Source: Lachnospiraceae bacterium (GTDB taxonomy: Bacteria > Bacillota > Clostridia > Lachnospirales > Lachnospiraceae). Taken from it: a DNA stretch of 52,791 bases. The position numbers and the translations under genes are program-made. Every line of letters starts with the position of its first letter. Position 1 is the first letter of the stretch. Positions 18,671-28,129 of the stretch are shown here, piece by piece. The stretch is taken from contig JAGCVT010000078.1 of NCBI GenBank assembly GCA_017962225.1, forward strand, positions 1 through 52,791, read 5' to 3'. Under the pieces are notes generated by a model. That model was given only the letters and a program-made list of their open reading frames with translations, did no database searches and was not told where the DNA came from.

Positions 18671-19522
18671 ATGAATTTCAGAGAAGCTATTAAAGACAAA
18701 AAAAGAATTGTTGTAAAGATCGGTTCATCGAGTCTTACACATCCCGAGACAGGCGGAATCGATTATACAAGACTTGAAACTTTGGTTAGAGAACTTTGCA
18801 ACATCAGAAATATGGGCAAGGATGTAATACTTGTATCCTCAGGTGCAATTTCTGTAGGCCAGAGAGCTTTACATCTTAAAGATGCAAAGCACAGTATAGC
18901 TGCAAAACAGGCTTGTGCCGCTGTAGGTCAGGCAAGACTTATGATGGTATATCAGAAAATATTTGCTGAATACAATCAGGTCTGCGCTCAGGTTCTTATG
19001 ACCAAGGATACTATTACAAACGATCTTAACAGATTCAATGCACATAATACTTTTGAACAGCTGTTGGAACTTGGAGTTGTCCCAATCGTAAATGAAAACG
19101 ATACAATTTCAACATTCGAAATTAAATTCGGTGATAACGATACGCTTTCAGCCATTGTTGCATCATTAATCGGAGCTGATCTTTTAATTCTTTTATCAGA
19201 TATTGACGGTTTGTTCTCTGATAACCCAAGAACCAATCCCGATGCAGAATTTATCAGTATTGTCGAAAAAATAGATGATAAAATCATTAATATGGGCAAG
19301 TCCGAAACAGGTTCATCCATCGGCACAGGCGGTATGAATACAAAGATTCACGCAGCTCAGATTGTTACCAAATCAGGCGCTGATATGATTATCGCAAACA
19401 GTGATGATATCCATATTTTACACAGAATTATGGACGGAAGAGATTTCGGTACTTTGTTTGTGGCAGATAAAGATGAGAATTTTGAACTTGTTGATTTTGT
19501 AAGCAAGTTAAGCGAAGAATAA
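18671..19522 (+). CDS. proB: Glutamate 5-kinase
   Basis: ProB phosphorylates glutamate in the first step of proline synthesis. I place the start at the ATG at 18671, six bases after GGAG; an upstream in-frame ATG at 18659 has no ribosome site. The protein is then 283 residues and comprises only the amino-acid kinase domain (VVKIGSSSLT at the N terminus, VSSGAISVGQ, NENDTIS, LLSDIDGLF, GTGGMNTKIHAA). The C-terminal PUA domain of the longer E. coli form is absent, as is common in Firmicutes. The gene is directly downstream of the RNA candidate and one base upstream of the proA fusion. Confidence 0.95.
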   Translation: MNFREAIKDKKRIVVKIGSSSLTHPETGGIDYTRLETLVRELCNIRNMGKDVILVSSGAISVGQRALHLKDAKHSIAAKQACAAVGQARLMMVYQKIFAEYNQVCAQVLMTKDTITNDLNRFNAHNTFEQLLELGVVPIVNENDTISTFEIKFGDNDTLSAIVASLIGADLLILLSDIDGLFSDNPRTNPDAEFISIVEKIDDKIINMGKSETGSSIGTGGMNTKIHAAQIVTKSGADMIIANSDDIHILHRIMDGRDFGTLFVADKDENFELVDFVSKLSEE

Positions 19523-19523
19523 A

Positions 19524-20999
19524 ATGGAAATTGAGAAATTAATTAACAGAATAAACGAACTGTATCATAAATCCCAGGACGTGGGGCTTACCGAAGAAGA
19601 GGCTAAAGAGCAGAAGGAATTAAGAGCAGCATATGTTGCGAACATCAGAGCAAATCTTAAATCCCAGCTTGACAGCATCGACATAAAAGAAGCAGACGGA
19701 AGCATCACCAATCTTGGCGAAAAACATGCTGCAGAGAATGAATTTAGAGGTAATGACATGTATCTTGAAACATTAGGTAAAAATGCAAAGAATGCAAAAT
19801 ATACAATCGGTCTTCTTGATGAAAAGACCAGAAATGACGTGCTTTTACAGGTTGCTGATGCACTCGTAAAAGAAAGCGAATACATTATCGCACAGAATAA
19901 AATTGATTATGACAAAGGTGTATCCGAAAACATGAAAGCCGGTCTTTTGGACAGACTTTTATTAACAGAGGCGAGAATTGAAGGCATCAGTGAGGGTATC
20001 CGTCAGGTAGTTGCTCTTGAAGATCCTTTAAATAAGGTTTTGGATGACAAGATTATGGCTAACGGAATGCATATTACCAAAGTCAGTGTTCCTTTAGGAG
20101 TTATCGGAATCATTTACGAATCAAGACCTAATGTAACTGCAGATGCATTTTCACTAACATTCAAATCAGGAAATGTCTGCATTCTTAAGGGCGGTTCAGA
20201 TGCAATCAATTCAAACCTAGCTATTACTAAGGTTATCCGCGATGTTTTAAAGGCTAATAACCTTGATGAGAATGCTATTCAGCTTATTGAAAAGACGGAC
20301 AGAGAAACAGCTACCGAATTCATGAAAATGAATGATTATATCGATGTTTTGATTCCCCGCGGAAGTGCCGGTTTAATCAAAGCAGTTGTTACAAATTCAA
20401 CTATTCCCGTTATTGAAACAGGAAGCGGTAACTGCCATATTTACGTTGATAAAGATGCAGATATCGATATGGCTGTAAATATCATATTTAATGCCAAGAC
20501 ACAGAGAATCGGCGTTTGCAATGCATGCGAATCTCTTGTTGTACATAAAGACATTAGAGAAGCACTTCTTCCTAAGATGGCAGAGAAATTAAAAGAGAAA
20601 AATGTCGAAATCCGCGGCGATAAAGATACAAAAGATATTATCGACTGTGTAGATGCCACAGAAGAAGATTTTGCTAAGGAATATCTTGATTACATCATTT
20701 CCGTTAAGACTGTTGAATCGGTTGAAGAAGCAATTGCTCATATCAACAAATACAACACAGGACATTCTGACTGCATCATCACAGAGAATGATGAGACTGC
20801 AGAAAAATTCTTAAAGGGCGTTGATGCAGCGTGCGTATACAGAAATGTTTCCACCAGATTTACGGACGGCTTCGAGTTCGGTCTCGGTGCTGAAATCGGT
20901 ATTTCGACTCAAAAGCTTCACGCAAGAGGACCTATGGGACTTAATGAGTTAACCTCATACAAATACAAGATAACCGGTAACGGTCAGGTCAGAGGTTAA
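19524..20999 (+). CDS. proA: DUF896 (YnzC-like)-glutamate-5-semialdehyde dehydrogenase fusion
   Basis: ProA reduces glutamyl-5-phosphate to the semialdehyde in proline synthesis. The reading frame encodes 491 residues, about 75 more than a usual ProA. Residues 1-68 match the small DUF896/UPF0291 family of B. subtilis YnzC (RINELYHKS...GLTEEE..EQ..LRAAY and a K.QLDSIDI stretch). ProA proper begins at about residue 79 and includes GVIGIIYESRPNVT, LKGGSDA, PRGSAGLI and the catalytic-cysteine region IGVCNACESLVVH. An internal ATG at 19758 is preceded by AGAGG with 7 bp spacing, so a stand-alone ProA may also be made. The fusion is seen in the sequence; function of the added domain is unknown. Confidence 0.92.
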   Translation: MEIEKLINRINELYHKSQDVGLTEEEAKEQKELRAAYVANIRANLKSQLDSIDIKEADGSITNLGEKHAAENEFRGNDMYLETLGKNAKNAKYTIGLLDEKTRNDVLLQVADALVKESEYIIAQNKIDYDKGVSENMKAGLLDRLLLTEARIEGISEGIRQVVALEDPLNKVLDDKIMANGMHITKVSVPLGVIGIIYESRPNVTADAFSLTFKSGNVCILKGGSDAINSNLAITKVIRDVLKANNLDENAIQLIEKTDRETATEFMKMNDYIDVLIPRGSAGLIKAVVTNSTIPVIETGSGNCHIYVDKDADIDMAVNIIFNAKTQRIGVCNACESLVVHKDIREALLPKMAEKLKEKNVEIRGDKDTKDIIDCVDATEEDFAKEYLDYIISVKTVESVEEAIAHINKYNTGHSDCIITENDETAEKFLKGVDAACVYRNVSTRFTDGFEFGLGAEIGISTQKLHARGPMGLNELTSYKYKITGNGQVRG

Positions 21000-21002
21000 A
21001 TA

Positions 21003-22469
21003 ATGAATCAATTTGAAACCTGCGATAACAGGGAAGAGCTCGAGAGACAGTATAAATATCTTGAGCTTCTTAAAAAGGTTGTCGCTGATTTAAAAGAACT
21101 AAAGAACAGAGACATTACCGCATGTGTCGAAACATTCGGCTGTCAGATGAATGCCAGAGATTCCGAAAAAATCTCGGGCATTTTGAAGTCTGCGGGATTT
21201 AAGGTTATAGAAGACGAAAACGCAGATTTAACTATTTACAATACATGTTCCGTCAGAGATAACGCCAATCAGAAAGTTTACGGACGCCTAGGCAGACTTT
21301 CCACATTTAAAAAGCAGAATCCTGATATGAAAGTCGTTCTTTGCGGCTGTATGACTCAGGAAGAATGTGTAATTGAGAAACTCTGCACAAGTTACGGCTT
21401 TGTTGATTTAATCTTCGGAACACATAATATTTACAGATTTGCCGAATATCTCTTTTATGTTTACGAAGGCATTGAAAACAAGGAATTCGATGATTCTGAC
21501 GCAAATTTATACAAAAAAGGCAATACAATTATAAGCCACTGGAGTGAAACAAAGGTTATCTGCGAAAATCTTCCGATTGACAGAAAATATCCTTACAAAT
21601 CCGGCGTAAATATAATGTTTGGCTGCAACAATTTCTGTACCTACTGCATAGTTCCTTACGTAAGAGGCAGGGAGAGAAGCAGGGAAGCGGACGAGATCAT
21701 AAAAGAAATAGAAAACCTCGTAAAAGATGGTGTTATCGAAGTTATGCTTCTCGGCCAGAATGTAAATTCTTACGGTAAAAACCTTGAAAATCCGATATCT
21801 TTTGCCGAGCTTTTACGAAGAGTAGAAAAAATTGAAGGCCTTGAGAGAATCAGATTTATGACTTCACATCCAAAGGATTTATCCGATGAACTGATAGAAG
21901 TTATAAAGAACTCAAAGAAAATCTGTCATCATATTCACCTTCCTTTACAGTCCGGAAGTTCAAGGATTTTAAAGAAGATGAATCGTGTATACGATAAAGA
22001 AAAATATCTTGATCTGGCACTTAAAATAAGACGCGAAATACCTGATATTTCAATTACCACAGATATTATAGTGGGTTTCCCCTGCGAAACAAAAGAAGAT
22101 GTCGACGATACGATTGATGTAATCAAAAAAGTCGGTTTTGACAATGCTTTTACGTTTATTTATTCAAAAAGAACCGGCACACCTGCAGCAGAAATGCCTC
22201 AGGTAAGTGAAGAGTTCGTAAAAGAACAGTTTGACAGAGTTCTTAAATGCGTTCAGGAAACAGCCAGAGAGCAGGTAGTTAAAATTGAAGGTCAGACTCT
22301 TCCTGTACTTGTAGAAGAAGTAAACAAACAGGATGAGAGCCTTCTTACAGGAAGACTTGAAAATAATACGATTGTACATTTTAAAGGCAGCGAAGATTTA
22401 ATCGGTAAGATTGTTAATGTTAAATGCCTTGAATGTAAAGGATTCTATTATTTCGGAGAAATGATTTAA
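21003..22469 (+). CDS. miaB: tRNA-2-methylthio-N6-dimethylallyladenosine synthase MiaB
   Basis: MiaB is a radical-SAM methylthiotransferase that adds the 2-methylthio group to i6A37 of tRNAs reading UNN codons. In its 488 residues, the UPF0004 domain begins with ETFGCQMNARDSE (first cluster cysteines here and in LCGCMTQEE). The radical-SAM cysteines are in FGCNNFCTYCIVPYVRGRER, and a TRAM domain closes the C terminus. A leader of about 37 residues precedes the first domain, usual in clostridial MiaB. The gene is 3 bp after proA. MiaA, which makes its substrate, is encoded at 28126 in the same run. Confidence 0.96.
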   Translation: MNQFETCDNREELERQYKYLELLKKVVADLKELKNRDITACVETFGCQMNARDSEKISGILKSAGFKVIEDENADLTIYNTCSVRDNANQKVYGRLGRLSTFKKQNPDMKVVLCGCMTQEECVIEKLCTSYGFVDLIFGTHNIYRFAEYLFYVYEGIENKEFDDSDANLYKKGNTIISHWSETKVICENLPIDRKYPYKSGVNIMFGCNNFCTYCIVPYVRGRERSREADEIIKEIENLVKDGVIEVMLLGQNVNSYGKNLENPISFAELLRRVEKIEGLERIRFMTSHPKDLSDELIEVIKNSKKICHHIHLPLQSGSSRILKKMNRVYDKEKYLDLALKIRREIPDISITTDIIVGFPCETKEDVDDTIDVIKKVGFDNAFTFIYSKRTGTPAAEMPQVSEEFVKEQFDRVLKCVQETAREQVVKIEGQTLPVLVEEVNKQDESLLTGRLENNTIVHFKGSEDLIGKIVNVKCLECKGFYYFGEMI

Positions 22470-22493
22470 ATATAAACCTTTTGGGGAGTTAAT

Positions 22494-25178
22494 ATGTCAT
22501 CATATGATGAGGTAATGAAAAACATCTCGGCACTTTCACCGATGATGCAGAAATACCTTGAAACCAAAGAAGAATATAAAGACTGCATTCTTTTTTATCG
22601 TCTCGGAGATTTCTACGAGATGTTCTTTAATGATGCATTAACTGCTTCAAAAGTTCTTGAAATAACTCTTACAGGAAAAAACTGCGGTCTTGAAGACAGG
22701 GCTCCGATGTGCGGAGTGCCTTTTCATTCCGTAGAACCCTATATTACAAAACTTATTGAAAACGGTTATAAAGTTGCAATCTGCGAACAGGTAGAAGATC
22801 CGAAACTCGCAAAAGGATTAGTTAAAAGAGAAGTCACCCGTATAGTTACGCCCGGAACCAATATTGATTCCATGTCCCTTGATGAAAACAGAAATAATTA
22901 TCTTATGTCTGTTTTTATTTACATGAACAATATAGGTTTTTCCGTATGCGATGTAACTACAGGTGATTTTTATTTGTCTGAAATTTCCGGAATTAAGAAT
23001 CTTTACGACGAAATCTTTAAATACAAACCTGCTGAAATTATCTGTAATTCACAGTTCTTAAACTCTGGCCTTGATATAGATGATTTAAAGGGTAAAATCG
23101 GCACACAGGTTTCATGCCTGGATGATTATCATTTCGAGGAAAACAACTGTAAGAAGACACTTTTAAAGCATTTTAAAGTGCATTCCTTAATCGGAATGGG
23201 CATTGATGATTATGAACTGGGCGTTATTGCAGCAGGTTCTCTTTTAATGTATTTAAACGAGACACAGATGATTTCGCTTAATCATATAACCACATTAACT
23301 CCGACCTCAAACGGTGTTTATATGGTTATCGACAATGCCACGAGAAGAAATCTTGAACTTACCGAAACCATGAGAGACAAGCAGAAATGGGGGTCTCTTT
23401 TATGGGTTCTCGATAAAACCAAAACCGCCATGGGCGCAAGAACTCTTCGCAGCATGACACAGCAGCCTCTGGTTAATAAAGACATGATAATAGAGCGACT
23501 TGATGCAGTTGAATACCTGTACAACGAAATCATTGTCAGAGAAGAAGTAAGAGAGTGCTTAAATCCTGTATATGACCTTGAAAGACTGCTTGCAAAGGTA
23601 AGTTACAAGACTTTAAACCCCAAGGATATGATTGCCATAAAAGAATCGTTAAGAATGGTTCCTTACATAAAAAAAGCAATCATGAACTGCGATGTAGCGC
23701 TTATTAAAAAGATTTTTGACGATATAGATCCTTTAATTGATATTTTTGAAAAGATTGATAAAGCTATCGAAGAAGATCCTCCTTTTTCTGTCAGAGAAGG
23801 CGGAATCATTAAGAACGGATACAATGAGGGCGTTGACTACTTAAGAGTATCAAAGTCCGAAGGCAAGAACTGGCTTGCCAATCTTGAATCCGAAGAAAAA
23901 GAAAAGACCGGCATTAAAACTCTTAAAGTAAAATACAACAAAGTATTCGGCTATTATCTTGAGGTTTCAAAATCCTTTATCGATATGGTTCCTGCAGATT
24001 ATATCCGCAAACAGACCTTGTCGAACGCCGAAAGATACACTACTGAAAAGCTTAAAGAACTCGAGGATACCATTTTAAACGCACAGGATAAACTCTGTAC
24101 GCTTGAATATGATTTGTTTGAAGAAATACGCGTCTACATCGAAGAGAATCTTTTAAGGATACAGAAAACAGCCAAGGCAATGGCATATCTTGACGTTCTC
24201 TGTTCGCTTGCGTATGTTGCAGAAACAAACAAATATGTCAGACCGGAAATTAACGATAAGGGTTCCATCAACATAAAAGAAGGACGCCATCCCGTTGTCG
24301 AAAAGATGGTTCCCGACAATCAGTTTATTCCTAACGATACGATTTTAGACAATAAAAAGAATAATATTTCGATTATCACAGGTCCCAATATGGCAGGAAA
24401 ATCTACATATATGAGACAGACTGCGCTTATAGTATTAATGGCTCAGTTAGGCAGTTTTGTACCTGCAAAATCAGCCAGCATCTGTGTATGTGATAGAATC
24501 TTTACCAGAGTCGGAGCGTCGGACGATCTGGCAAGCGGTCAGTCCACATTCATGATTGAAATGAATGAGGTTTCGAATATTTTAAGAAACGCTACCAAAG
24601 ATTCTCTTTTAATCCTTGATGAAATCGGCCGTGGAACGTCAACTCTCGATGGTTTGTCGATTGCATGGGCCGTAATCGAACATATTGCAAACCAGAAGCT
24701 TTTAGGAGCTAAGACATTATTTGCCACGCATTATCATGAACTGACCGAACTTGAAGGCAAAATTGCAAATGTCAATAACTACTGCATAGCCGTTCAGGAA
24801 GAAGGCGACGATATTATTTTCTTAAGAAAGATCATAAAAGGCGGAACAGACAGAAGTTACGGTATTCAGGTTGCCAAGCTTGCGGGCGTTCCGGATATGG
24901 TTATTGAGAGGGCAAAAGACATTTTGTCGAAGCTTTCCGAGAACGATATTATCGATAAAATGCAAGATATCGTAACAATTAGTCCAAATATGACGAAAAA
25001 AAAGCAAAAAAATTACGATGAAGTTGATTTAGGACAGTTAACTCTATTGGACATGACGTCAGATTCTGATATAATAAAAGAGATTGAGGAAATTGATGTT
25101 ACAAACATGACTCCTCTTGACGGGTTAAACACTTTATACAGGCTACAATGTAAATGCAAAAATAGGATAAAACTATGA
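22494..25178 (+). CDS. mutS: DNA mismatch repair protein MutS
   Basis: MutS recognises mismatches and loops as a dimer clamp. The 894-residue protein has the mismatch-binding FYE at residues 40-42 (LGDFYEMFF), the Walker A GPNMAGKST at 630-638 and the LLDEIGRGTSTLDG signature. A QLTLLD stretch near 848-853 fits a sliding-clamp-binding motif. The C-terminal MTPLDGLNTLYRLQ helix matches the tetramerisation region. The start follows GGGGAG. Its stop overlaps mutL by ATGA, so the two partners are translationally coupled. Confidence 0.97.
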   Translation: MSSYDEVMKNISALSPMMQKYLETKEEYKDCILFYRLGDFYEMFFNDALTASKVLEITLTGKNCGLEDRAPMCGVPFHSVEPYITKLIENGYKVAICEQVEDPKLAKGLVKREVTRIVTPGTNIDSMSLDENRNNYLMSVFIYMNNIGFSVCDVTTGDFYLSEISGIKNLYDEIFKYKPAEIICNSQFLNSGLDIDDLKGKIGTQVSCLDDYHFEENNCKKTLLKHFKVHSLIGMGIDDYELGVIAAGSLLMYLNETQMISLNHITTLTPTSNGVYMVIDNATRRNLELTETMRDKQKWGSLLWVLDKTKTAMGARTLRSMTQQPLVNKDMIIERLDAVEYLYNEIIVREEVRECLNPVYDLERLLAKVSYKTLNPKDMIAIKESLRMVPYIKKAIMNCDVALIKKIFDDIDPLIDIFEKIDKAIEEDPPFSVREGGIIKNGYNEGVDYLRVSKSEGKNWLANLESEEKEKTGIKTLKVKYNKVFGYYLEVSKSFIDMVPADYIRKQTLSNAERYTTEKLKELEDTILNAQDKLCTLEYDLFEEIRVYIEENLLRIQKTAKAMAYLDVLCSLAYVAETNKYVRPEINDKGSINIKEGRHPVVEKMVPDNQFIPNDTILDNKKNNISIITGPNMAGKSTYMRQTALIVLMAQLGSFVPAKSASICVCDRIFTRVGASDDLASGQSTFMIEMNEVSNILRNATKDSLLILDEIGRGTSTLDGLSIAWAVIEHIANQKLLGAKTLFATHYHELTELEGKIANVNNYCIAVQEEGDDIIFLRKIIKGGTDRSYGIQVAKLAGVPDMVIERAKDILSKLSENDIIDKMQDIVTISPNMTKKKQKNYDEVDLGQLTLLDMTSDSDIIKEIEEIDVTNMTPLDGLNTLYRLQCKCKNRIKL

Positions 25179-28129
25179 TCAGAATTCTTGATAATCTTAC
25201 TATTAACAAGATTGCTGCGGGGGAAGTAATCGAGAGACCGGTGAACGTTGTCAAGGAACTTGTTGAGAACGCTATTGATGCGGGTTCAAAAAACATTTCC
25301 GTTGAGATTAAAGGCGGCGGTATCGATTACATAAGGGTTACAGATGACGGTTGCGGAATATCATATGAAGACGTTCCGACAGCTTTTCTTCGTCATGCTA
25401 CAAGTAAAATTGTATCCAGCGAAGACTTATTCTTCTTAAGTACATTAGGATTCAGAGGCGAGGCTTTGGCAAGTATCGCTTCAGTTTCTCATACGGAGAT
25501 GATTACCCGTACCAAAACAGATGTAATGGGTACCAAAATCAATCTTGACTGCGGCAGCGTAATCGAGATGATTAAAACAGGTGCTCCCGAAGGTACGACC
25601 ATCATCGTAAAAGACTTATTCTTTAATGTTCCCGCTCGTAAAAAATTCTTAAATTCACCTTCATCGGAAGCAACGAAGATTATTGAAATGATGGAAGAAC
25701 TTGTTCTTTCCAATCCTTCCATTTCTTTCCAGCTTTTGGTTAACGGTGCAGTTAAGATTCAGACTAACGGTTCCGGTAATCTTAAGGATGTTATCTTCAG
25801 ACTTTTCGGCAAAGAAATTCACGAAGGGCTTATTCCTTTGGATTATGAAGACGATTTTATTAAGATTCAGGGCTATATTACAAAGCCTGATTTTTGCCGT
25901 CCATCCAGATCAGGCGAATATTATTTTGTAAACGGCAGATATATTAAGAATGATTTTGTTACAAGAGGAATTGAAGAAGGATACCGCAATTTCCTTATGC
26001 AGCATAAGTTTCCTTTTGTAGTTCTGTTTATAGATCTCGATCCCTTCGGAATTGACGTAAATGTTCATCCCGCAAAGAGTGAAGTAAGAATCACCAACGG
26101 AGAATTCCTCGTTGAGATTTTAAGTAAGACCATTAATGAAGCGCTTACAAAGAATGAGCTGATTCCGAGCGCATTTAAGTTTAAAGAAGATCAGGCTCCG
26201 CTTGAGCGTGCGCCCGAACCTTTTGAAAAGAATTTCAAAAAGGGTGATTTGGTTGTACAGAAAGGTTATGATGGCAAAAAGGGCATCAACAATATGACTG
26301 TTGCCGAAAGCGAAGCATACTCTCAGAATGACAAATCCAAAGAATTCACTGTTGAATTTGAAGAAAAGAAAGACAAACCCAACAATGAATTCATGAATCA
26401 TATTACAACCATTCCTTACAAATCCAAATACGATAAATTCGAAGAACGTATGAAGAATGATGTCGAGGAAGAAGAGGCAGCCGGGGAAGTTGAAGAAACT
26501 GCCGAAGTTCCCAAGGATGATTATGATTTCTTAAGAAACGACACAACTGCAGAGGCTCCCAAGAATGTTGTGATTAAGAAGGAAAATCCCAATTACGATT
26601 TTCTTACAAAAGACACAACAGCCGAAGCTCCTAAGAGTACTTTGGCTGCAGAAAAGACTTCGTTTAATAAAGTCACCGAATTCGCCGAGTCCGAAGGAAA
26701 TATCAAAGACGAAGGTTCTTATGATGCTACATCCCATGGTTCATCGCTTCTTACCACCAGAATCGGAAGCCATAAAGAAACTGCTGATGATTATCTGGAT
26801 AAGGACGGAACTCAAGGCTCCGCATTACTTAAAAACAGAATAGCTTCCGAGAAAAAATCTGTCGAAGAAGAAAAGCCTGCAGATGCAGGTTCTCACGGAT
26901 CGGCTTTATTTAAGAAAGAAATCTTCCCTAAGGAAGAGGAAACAAAGGAAGAAGGTCCTGCTGAAATTCCTGCTGAAAACGTTTCGGAAGAAACAGTTGA
27001 AAAACCTGAAGAAGCAGCGCCCGAAGCAGTTGAAGAACAGGCAGAACCTGTAAATATGTTCGAAGAATGGCTTGCTTCCATAGAAAACAAGGAAGAAAGC
27101 GAAATCGCTCAAGAAAACAAGGGCATGATCGTTAAGTTCAGCGAAATTCCCGAAAATTCTTTCGTCAGTGACGAAGAAGAAGATACAAGCGATGCTTTTA
27201 TGGATTTCAAGTGGGAAAGAAAAGCCGATATTATCGACCGAGTAGGAGAAAAGAGCAAGGAAGACGATTCAGACAGATTAAAAGATACAGACAGGAAGTT
27301 CTCTGTATTAAACGATGATATCAATCCTATTAAGGCTGATACCGAAGTACCGAAGCAGTCAAAGTTTACTTTCAGAGTAAAAGATTTCGATAAAGATACG
27401 GACGATGAAGCTGTTTCACCTAAGATTGAAAATGTTGAAAATATCTTTAAAAAGGTCGACAGATTCAATTCTCCGGGCAAGAAGGAACCCAAGGTTAAAG
27501 AAACTCAGAGCGTTCTCTTTAACGAAAAGACACTCGATCCTTCCAAACTTTCGAAATTTACGATTATCGATCAGATATTTGATACTTACTGGTTAATCGC
27601 TGTTGAGAACGAACTTCTTATCATGGATCAGCATGCTGCTCATGAAAAAGTGCTTTATGAAAGATTTATGGAGAAGTTTAAGAACGATAAGATTGAAACC
27701 CAGACTCTTATGCTTTCACAGGTTGTTAACTTAAGCAAAGCTGAGATGGATGTATATCTTCGTTACAAAGGCGAATTTGAAAAATTCGGATTTATTATCA
27801 ATGATTTCGGAGACAGAGATTTATTCATCAGAGGTATACCTACTGATTTGTTTGGCTCTGATGCAAAAAGTCTGTTCCTTGATATCCTGTCGGAGCTTAT
27901 TAATGTTTCACCTTCGCTTCATATCGATATCATTGAAACAAGAATTGCAACGAGAGCATGTAAGGCTGCCATTAAGGGCAATCAGAAGATGAGCAAGGAT
28001 GATTGCAAAAAGCTTCTTGAAAATATGCTTACCTTAAAGAATCCTTATCAGTGTCCTCACGGAAGACCTACTCTTATCAGAATATCAAAGACAGATCTTG
28101 AAAAGATGTTCAAAAGGATAGTTTCATGA
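25175..28129 (+). CDS. mutL: DNA mismatch repair protein MutL with greatly extended linker
   Basis: The 984-residue MutL is far longer than the usual 600-700. The N-terminal GHKL ATPase is standard (NKIAAGEVIERP, ELVENAIDAGS, TLGFRGEAL, FNVPARKKFL). The C-terminal domain has the endonuclease motif DQHAAHEKVLYE starting at residue 818, plus ACKAAIKG and CPHGRP metal-binding segments. It is therefore a latent nicking endonuclease, as in bacteria without MutH. A QSVLF stretch at 778-782 could bind the clamp. Between residues about 335 and 775 lies an acidic, low-complexity linker with internal repeats: YDFL..DTTAEAPK occurs twice and a GS.L(L/F)...I motif three times. Overlaps of four bases join it to mutS and miaA. 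Confidence 0.96.
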   Translation: MIRILDNLTINKIAAGEVIERPVNVVKELVENAIDAGSKNISVEIKGGGIDYIRVTDDGCGISYEDVPTAFLRHATSKIVSSEDLFFLSTLGFRGEALASIASVSHTEMITRTKTDVMGTKINLDCGSVIEMIKTGAPEGTTIIVKDLFFNVPARKKFLNSPSSEATKIIEMMEELVLSNPSISFQLLVNGAVKIQTNGSGNLKDVIFRLFGKEIHEGLIPLDYEDDFIKIQGYITKPDFCRPSRSGEYYFVNGRYIKNDFVTRGIEEGYRNFLMQHKFPFVVLFIDLDPFGIDVNVHPAKSEVRITNGEFLVEILSKTINEALTKNELIPSAFKFKEDQAPLERAPEPFEKNFKKGDLVVQKGYDGKKGINNMTVAESEAYSQNDKSKEFTVEFEEKKDKPNNEFMNHITTIPYKSKYDKFEERMKNDVEEEEAAGEVEETAEVPKDDYDFLRNDTTAEAPKNVVIKKENPNYDFLTKDTTAEAPKSTLAAEKTSFNKVTEFAESEGNIKDEGSYDATSHGSSLLTTRIGSHKETADDYLDKDGTQGSALLKNRIASEKKSVEEEKPADAGSHGSALFKKEIFPKEEETKEEGPAEIPAENVSEETVEKPEEAAPEAVEEQAEPVNMFEEWLASIENKEESEIAQENKGMIVKFSEIPENSFVSDEEEDTSDAFMDFKWERKADIIDRVGEKSKEDDSDRLKDTDRKFSVLNDDINPIKADTEVPKQSKFTFRVKDFDKDTDDEAVSPKIENVENIFKKVDRFNSPGKKEPKVKETQSVLFNEKTLDPSKLSKFTIIDQIFDTYWLIAVENELLIMDQHAAHEKVLYERFMEKFKNDKIETQTLMLSQVVNLSKAEMDVYLRYKGEFEKFGFIINDFGDRDLFIRGIPTDLFGSDAKSLFLDILSELINVSPSLHIDIIETRIATRACKAAIKGNQKMSKDDCKKLLENMLTLKNPYQCPHGRPTLIRISKTDLEKMFKRIVS

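Noticed and set aside
18472-18693. Open frame across the GC-rich RNA region
   Set aside because: It overlaps the end of the dehydrogenase and the start of proB, has no ribosome site, and its translation has no protein-like pattern. The base-pairing explains the sequence better.
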